A stretch of 64,000 nt of DNA, from the NCBI GenBank assembly GCA_020740775.1, contig JAHEWK010000016.1, forward strand, positions 310,001-374,000, read 5' to 3'. The notes under the pieces were generated by a model. That model worked only from the letters and a program-made list of their open reading frames with translations. It was not told where the DNA came from and did not search any database. Below, piece by piece: positions 57,397 through 64,000 of the stretch; within the stretch, counting starts at the first letter, position 1, and each line of letters begins with the position of its first letter. Both the position numbers and the translations under genes were made by a program. Origin of the DNA: Ilyonectria destructans (taxonomy: Eukaryota > Ascomycota > Sordariomycetes > Hypocreales > Nectriaceae).

Positions 57397-57938
57397 ACGT
57401 TCTCGGGGTTCTATAATCGGCAACTCTATGCGAGCATGCGCATGACAACATTGTCTCGGGCTCAGATATCGAGACTATCAGCGTGGGTAGCCCGACTTCT
57501 GTTATTGGAGTCGGGACGTAGCTCCGATACTGAAAAGCTGCACTGACTTTAGGACAGTGTGCCGGACATTCTGGCGCCGATACGAAGTGCCATCCCCTTG
57601 ATCTCACAGCCGTCATAGGTGAACAACGAGAGCCTGCCACATTCTTGAGCACCTTGTCTACCACCAGCTAGCCTCGCGTGGGTACCGTTTCTTAGAACAA
57701 GTCGACACAGATTTAGTATTCACTGAGCAGGACTGAGACACGACCGGAAACAAATTTGGGATTTATCAAAAGATGTAGTATGTCACCACTGCTGTGCGAG
57801 CTCGCGGAGGAGGTGATCTATGGGAAAATTTTATATGTTTATCCCATTTAGGACGTCTGTTGAAGATGATGATCAAATCTTCCAAACTAGACCCATGAGA
57901 ATTAACCTCGGAAAGATGGTTGCGCTGAGCTAATAGAC
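57397..57938. other. Intergenic, no gene seen
   Basis: 542 bases between the phosphoketolase fragment and the end of regulator-like copy B. No continuation of the phosphoketolase was found. Confidence 0.5.
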
Positions 57939-59010
57939 CTAAGGTCGAATCGACTCTGGTGTCATAAACGTATCGGTACAACTGGAGCTTGGGTGAGGCT
58001 CCAGAAGACGTTTTCCCTCGATACAGTTATTGAGAATGTAGACAACAAATTTACTCAAACCGAGAGCTTGAGACCCTCCGCACATTTGGATGATATTGAC
58101 AGCCGCTACAACATGTTTTGAGGCCATCGAGAGATCGCCGAGCATAATCTAGGTAGAAACGGTTAGTTCGTTGTTTTCTCTTCCAAGGTTTAAGGCTAGG
58201 AGGAAGTATTTATGCAAGACGAGACTTTGGCCTCACCTCATCCAACGTTAGAACCAGCGCCTTCGTAACAGCGATGCGACATGATGATGGGGTATCTGAC
58301 GAAATTGCTTGTCGAAGACTCTGAATATGTCTTAGCTTGTATTGGATAGCGAATTGCGCATAATCTCCGTCCAAATTGACCATTGACAGGTGACGGCAGG
58401 CCGCAAGCAAGAATCCCTGTAAAAAGTCGGCATCGGTGGAGGAGAAGATTATCCAATTCTTCCTCATATATTCGCTGGGTTCGTCCACATTCTTCAACAC
58501 CGGGCAGTGATGGTTCAAGTAGGGAAGGACAACCTGAATATCTAGACGGATCATTAACATACGATGACGAGAAACGATCAACACTGACTACCCAATGCCC
58601 AAGTAGTCCTGTCACTATCTCAATGGGGACAAACCAGGCGACCGCAACTTACAGTGGTTGAACATAAAATGCTCGACGAATGTTAATGATTGTACAAAGT
58701 TTCCAAATGGTCCGTGGTCAACTGTGTTAGAGGTGATACTTTGGGCAATTGGTGTTAGATTTGCGTGGTAACCGGAGGTCTGATTCTCCTGTTGATGAGT
58801 TACGGTTGTGCGGATCTGATTTGGAGATCGATCGTGTGATTCTTGCTTGTTGTGGCAGTTTTCTCCACTGATTTCCTTCTGGCGCATGAAATTGGCCACC
58901 TGTGCTTTTCTGGCTCGGGCGTGTGCAACACGAGCTGCGTGGGAATGAGCTCGTCGTCTCAAGTCGGTCAAGGAGCTTTGAGCGGGATGATTGATTGGGA
59001 TAAACTCCAT
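57939..59010 (-). CDS. Transcription-factor-like protein without zinc cluster (copy B)
   Basis: Exons 59010-58653, 58541-58237, 58148-57939; 290 residues. The N-terminus (MEFIPINHPAQSSLTDLRRR, then SHAARVAHARARKAQVANFM) is the same basic-helix pattern as copy A at 3260. Both genes place intron 1 (phase 1) inside a Tyr codon after His (FNHY/ISHY) before IQV[VI]LP, and intron 2 after the DE(V) of a helix; exon 2 is 305 nt in both. The regulatory region has FLQGFLLAACRHLS and YKLRHIQSLRQAI. Like copy A it stops early compared with full-length members. Probably a nuclear regulator; targets unknown. Confidence 0.8.
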
Positions 59011-59334
59011 CTTTGAATGCGGAAGAGATATCTCGAGAAGGAGGGTATTTTGGGACTCGGTCGCCAATGCTCTCCGAGAGATTTCCGTTGCACGACTCTA
59101 TGTATCGTGGTGGGATCACAAACTACTCAGAGAAGTCCGCTCAGCCAGGTGATAGTTTTTGAGAGCTTAATTTGTCATCCACTCCGTGCAAGGGCTAAGT
59201 GACGCAATCTCCATAATAATAATATAGCGTTGTCAGCGGCTAACTAAAAAGAACCTCGGCTCAACACCGCCAAGACTTGCTCCTACTACATATAGTCTAG
59301 TCGCTTTCCTAGCTCATATCCACCATCTCCTCCC
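59011..59334. other. Intergenic, upstream of copy B
   Basis: 324 bases between copy B's start and the end of the aldo-keto reductase gene. No further feature seen. Confidence 0.45.
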
Positions 59335-60448
59335 TCACAAGTGGTAGGGGATCTGGTCGTCAATGCCGGCATGTACTGCCTCCAGAGCAGCCGCTACATC
59401 GTCAGGCAGCGGACCCTGCTCAATCATGTCGATGTTTGACTCCAGCTGCTGTACGCTAGAGGCGCCGATGATGAGGGAGTCCCCGTGCTCCTTGCTGAGC
59501 TTGCTGTGATGTGCTGTCCACCGAAGTGCCGCGGCGTGACCGCTAATTCCACGCTTCGACGCCACTGAGAGCGCCTTGTCCGCGGCGTCCATGATGGAAG
59601 GCTTCAGGTAGAGCTGCGAATACAGGCCGCCTATCAAATGCTTCATCCAACAACGCACGCGGTTAGTTCATTTGATCGTTTTCGCAGGTATGGGAGATGG
59701 TTGTGCGTACAGATTTATCAAATCGTCCACCCGCCTGGACGTTTTTGTGGTTGCCAGCGAAGAAGCCAGCCCCAGCAGGACTGTAGGCGTAAAAGGCGAT
59801 CCCGTGCTCGCGCAAGATAGGAAAGAGACTCTTTTCGCCACCTCTCACGACGGGATTATACTGGCCTTGATAGACGGAGGGCTTGAGAAAGCCGCGCTCC
59901 TCACAAATGTCCACAAACTTCTGGACTTCCTCGGCCGTGTAATTGGAGAGACCCCAATGCTTGATCTTGCCCTCTCTCTGTGCCTGGTCCATGGCTTCGC
60001 AAGCCTGCTCAAATGGGGTCACCCGATCGGGCATGTGCAAATACTCAATGTTTATTTGCTTGATTTTTAATGCCTCCAGCGAAATGTCGATTTCCTTCAA
60101 GATATTTTCCTTGGTATGGCTCCCTTGTTCCCTCGAATTGATTTTCGTATCGATAGTAAATCGATCGCCTGCAGCAACAGCTCCAAGCCTGGGCTCAGAG
60201 CTCCCAGGTGCATGAGGGGAGTAGGAGCGAGCAGTGTCAAGTTGATGATAGCCACGTGCAGCGAAGGCGTTGAGGAAGCCATTCACCTCGTCGGGGCTAT
60301 TGAAACGCGCCATGGGATCAATCGACGAGTCTCCGACCTATGCGTCCGCCATGTTAGATTGCAATAGATTTAAAATCGCCATGTCCGGATTACTGACGTT
60401 TCCTGTTCCCAGAACCAAGTTGAGGGGTGATTTGCCGGTGGATGCCAT
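59335..60448 (-). CDS. Aldo-keto reductase, AKR7-like
   Basis: Exons 60448-60398, 60337-59711, 59640-59335; 327 residues. The barrel starts with LNLVLGTGN. The catalytic tetrad is visible: Asp and Tyr in QLDTARSYS, Lys in TIDTKIN, His in IEYLHMPDR. WGLSNYTAEEVQKFVDIC, QGQYNPVVRGGE, FYAYSPAGAGFF and SLIIGASSVQQLESNI complete the family pattern. The closest known type is the aflatoxin-aldehyde-reductase group (AKR7) that reduces dialdehydes and sugar aldehydes with NADPH in the cytosol. Physiological substrate is not deducible. Confidence 0.93.
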
Positions 60449-61291
60449 TGTACGTAGCGATTGGCTGATGGGTAGAAGAATGCGCGGTGATGAATAGCTG
60501 AATGATGGCAGAAGCAGAGGGATAAAGTCAGAGAATTGACTGTTCTGTTTCTGCTTTTCAGATCTTGAGGGACCTCAGAGGCTCTTTTATGTTCCGGTCA
60601 GGTACGCACAAGTGGATAATCAAGAGCACCCTATGCATCATCGCCAAGAAATGCTCCTACCCTTTTAGGAAGTTGCACATATCCACTCTGTAGGCTATCA
60701 TACATCATGCGCCAAAACTCGGTCTAACTGCGTAGTTAGATGTGCAATGATCTCAAGGTCAAAATCGTATTGGAATTGTATTTGTAATGCATGTCATTGA
60801 CAAATTGGTTTATTATTATTAATGTAGGTTCTTGTTGAGACGGATTTGTCAGTAGGCAATCACACATCACAGGGTCCGTGGTGTTTGACCCCGATGCTCC
60901 GAATCATCCCTATTGGGACCCCCATTGGGCGTGGTTGTATAAACGATTGCATTCATGATGCCGTGTACTAGATGACCTGACCGTTAGGCTCATTCTTTGA
61001 CGCAACTTCGATCAGCATCACTGAGTTAACGATGGGTCTAGGGTAAGTGAGGGGCGAGGGGTGAGTGGCCATCGCAAAAGTGTATCAACAATGAGCGAGG
61101 GGTAGTTCACACAGAAGGTATGGCCGCAGGATCCTTGAATAGATATATGATAGTTTTATTCTTACTAGCTAAAAATCATTTTATGTCAACAGAATAAAAG
61201 AAAGCTTACTAGGTAGCCCTATGCCATAATTCTCAAACCACATAGGCCCTTGCAGTCCCATTATCTTTACTAGATACAATGAACCTAAATA
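60449..61291. other. Intergenic, promoter of the aldo-keto reductase
   Basis: 843 AT-rich bases. No gene seen. Confidence 0.45.
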
Positions 61292-63337
61292 TCAGACAAT
61301 TCCTGCTACTTGCCTATCATCCTGATTCTCGTTTGGAGTTTCCATTCCATCATGACCATTATAGTCTGCCAGATCATCTCCGCCTCTCAACTGAGCGTCC
61401 TTCAAAGTGCCCTCCACTCCATCAATAACCTCCATCAATCTCACTCCAATGAGTTCCTGGTGCTCCTGATCCTTTTCGCTCATCTCGGCAACCGCCGCGC
61501 TCTCTAGTTGGTCTAACTTAGCTCGCTCAGCTGCAATCCTCAATAGCTTGTTTTCCAATTGCGACCGTAACGTTTGCTTGTTCTGGTCTAGATCATCAAG
61601 TGCGCCCTTGACAGCCAGTCGAAGCTTGTTGATGACACCGAGATGTCCTTTGACGTTTAGAAGCTCAGCAAGAGCTTCCGCATCTAACAAGAACTGCTTT
61701 ATCCCCTCGGAGTCTGTACGCTTACGAGAAACAGCCGTGTGTCGGATCTCAGCTACCGAGCTGAATAGCTTCTCAAGCGACTCACGGCTACCTCCCATAT
61801 CAAAACTCGTATTGCAGTGGAGAAACACGTCCATCCAGTCGTTGAGCTCCACCGACTCAGCACAATCCCAACCGCGCTCTCGCAACGTTTCCTGCATAGT
61901 TCTTTGTCCAAATGCATAGCATAGATACTCTAAGTATTCTTGTAGCTTAACCATAAGCCTATGCTGGGGTTTGAAAGGGAGATATGCTGGTAATAGTGAT
62001 GGCAGTAGCGGTAGCGAGACCTCAGCTAGGTAAGCCAGTCAGCTATCCATTACCTGCGTTAAATAAGGGCAAGCGCCGGTACCTTCATTTTCCAGGTCCT
62101 CCCTGCGCAAGTTTTCCGTTGGGTGTATGTAGACAGTGTCTTGAAGCGCGATCGTCTCGTTTGCAGCGTCTGGAGCTTCACTGTCTTGGTCATCGACAGA
62201 CAATCCGGCTTCAGCAGGCTTGTCGTCTTCTGCAGGAGATGTTGCCTCAGCAGGCTTATCCTCCTCCTCTGCAGAAGGTGTGGCTTCAGCAGACTTGTCC
62301 TCGTCAGCAGGATTGTTGTCGGAAGTCTTTTCCTCTTCGACAGGAGTTGCAGATTCAGCGGCGACGGAGGCGGCGGCAGCTTTTGCCTCAGCTCGTTTCG
62401 TCGCATTCTGAGTCAGAAGGGTAAAACGCTGACTATCTACCTTGCTGAGCTTGCGTTTCTTTGTCTTTGCCTTCTTGGCAGCCAGGGCAGCCAGCTCTGC
62501 CTCCTCTGAGGCGATAACGACAGTCTCGGCTTCCTGAGCAGCAGCTTTTTCCTCTTCGATAGGTTTTGACTCCTCTGCAGGAGGTGTGACTTTAGCAACC
62601 TTATCGTCCTTGGAAGGTTTGTCCTCTTCGGCGGGCTTGTCTTCTTCGGCGGACTTGTCCTCCTCGTCGAGCTTGTCGTCTTCTGCGGGTTTGTCGTCGG
62701 GTTTAGCATCTTCTGAGGGTTTGTCTCCTTCTGCTGGTTTCTGGTCCTCAGCAGTAGGCGCATCTACCGCAGGAGCGTCGTCGGCTGGTTTGTCTTGCCC
62801 CGGCGCCTCGGCAGCCTCTTCTTCAGGTTTCGAACCCTTAACCGGCGGTGTGTCGTCTGAAGGAGGGGAAGGCGTATCATCTGCTGGCTTGTCCTCGGCC
62901 TCAGCATCGGAAAATATGTCGGGGAAATGGACTATCGCTGTATCGGGAGAAGCGAATACACCAAGGTATAACAAGTCTCTGACAGAATTATATACTGTCT
63001 CCATCCCGTGCTGATTGATAAGCCGAGCAACGGCTTCTTCAACTTGAACCTTGTTGATCGCCATTCGGAGGCCTTTCTTTTTATGTTTGACCAATTTGTG
63101 AGTTTTAGAGTCAAAGGCGCGCCTGAAAGCATGATAGACGTCCTTCTGATCTGGAGAACTCTGGGATGTGGTCGGTGTCAAATGATTTTCAGGTGCTGTA
63201 GGGTGGAGGCACTTTGCACAGATAAATGAGCCAGTACGCCCATCATCCTGGGCATCTGTGCTTGGTGGACATTGGCAGTATCCGGTATTCTCATCCGACG
63301 AGACCCTGCCTGGTGGGGTCTGGTCTGTTGTGTCCAT
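61292..63337 (-). CDS. Acidic lysine/proline/alanine repeat protein with conserved helical C-terminus
   Basis: Exons 63337-62054 and 61963-61292, joined through a gtaatg...cccag intron; 651 residues. Residues 19-45 hold a CXC...CXXC pair (GYCQCPP, ICAKCLHP) that may bind zinc. A basic segment (KLVKHKKKGLRMAINKVQVEE) with a helical pair follows. From about residue 130 to 400 the sequence is a run of DKPAE-type units (EEDKPAEEDKPSKDD and similar), broken by one KKAKTKKRKLSK basic patch that may be a nuclear signal. The C-terminal 230 residues begin TGACPYLTQHRLMVKLQEYLEYLCYAFGQRT and carry a coiled coil (NKLLRIAAERAKLDQLESAA). I have the impression of a fungal-specific domain here but cannot name it. 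Function unknown. Confidence 0.82.
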
Positions 63338-64000
63338 TGTAGTGTAGGAAGACTGTTGATAGAATGCACCCCCAGCATAGATAGAAGGGAATCAATTCTG
63401 CGATGATGGATAATGACTGTTGCGGGGTATTAACCATCGTGCTGCAAAAGCAGCCATGCCGTCCATATAATTGGATGATCAGCTATCCACCTAATACGAT
63501 AGGCCTGCTGGACAACACGAGGATTGGCTCAGTTCGATGCGTTGATGCCCGATACTCAAGTGATGGTGATATCAGCCCATACCCCGCTCGCCACGTAATG
63601 ACGGACCGCATTCTCATTTTACCCTTAAGAATGCGAGACATGGGGGTAAACTGGGGAACGGGCCCCATTACACAGAGATAAATGGCATGGATATTTCTAT
63701 AGCTTTGATTGGAGGAGGAGCATCAACGGGGCGCGTTCTGAGCGTAAAACTTGGTAAGGTGGGAGTAGACTCGGACATTTTATCAACATGCTGTGGCACT
63801 CTGACATACGGCTCCTGGCGAGGCCAAAAGTGAAATGCATAGCCTAGTAGGAAGCACCTATAATAACGTATATAGAGATGCATAAATGTGACAATATGCC
63901 CAGTGGGTCGAAGTGTAAGTACTTCAAGGGTCCTTGGGGAATTACTATTCAGCGCTGGGCATGAGCATTAATTGAATGGAGGCAACAGACACGACGTAAA
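63338..64000. other. Right-end region, no firm gene
   Basis: 663 bases upstream of the acidic protein. A small minus-strand frame starting with ATG at 63778 (MSESTPTLPSF) could splice to a frame at 63668-63483, but nothing supports it beyond the frame. Confidence 0.35.

Noticed and set aside
63483..63778. Small two-exon gene at the right end
   Set aside because: Frames can be joined by a 50-nt intron, but there is no domain, signal or repeat to support a real protein.

Overview
The window looks like accessory, possibly subtelomeric, DNA of a filamentous ascomycete, most likely a Eurotiomycete of the Aspergillus/Penicillium kind. The evidence is the short (45-125 nt) GT-AG introns in almost every gene, the gene families present (RTA1, Zn2Cys6 regulators, TOXA-type MFS, GH27, GH43, tyrosinase, GMC), and wide gene-poor stretches holding decayed genes. 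No species call is possible from sequence alone. All gene models below were joined by hand from exons; frame and splice sites were checked by reading.

Left part (0-15 kb): the 5' end of a Zn2Cys6 regulator leaving the window, an RTA1-type membrane protein, a transcription-factor-like protein without a zinc cluster, a decayed gene, a six-repeat lectin-like protein, a 198-bp MITE-like element with TA target duplication, a rhodopsin-like fungal membrane protein, a decayed cell-surface protein gene and about 4.7 kb with nothing recognisable.

Central part (16-53 kb): a run of secreted and catabolic genes. These are a tyrosinase, a GH27 alpha-galactosidase, a fasciclin protein, an alginate-lyase-like protein, a secreted GH43, a beta-lactamase-like serine hydrolase, a non-secreted GH43, a sugar transporter, a C2HC plus Zn2Cys6 regulator divergent from a DHA2/TOXA-type efflux pump, a Gfo/Idh/MocA dehydrogenase, a second Zn2Cys6 regulator, an HbpS-like small protein, a second sugar transporter, a short-chain dehydrogenase remnant and a GMC oxidoreductase. 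The parts fit a plant-glycan use island: cut side chains and oligomers outside the cell, import sugars, finish cleavage and oxidation inside, with local regulators. That is inference from gene content.

Right part (53-64 kb): a seven-helix cAMP-receptor-like GPCR, a purine-rich microsatellite, a phosphoketolase fragment, a second zinc-cluster-less regulator-like gene with the same length and shared intron positions as the one at 3.3 kb, an aldo-keto reductase and a long acidic repeat protein with a conserved helical C-terminus.
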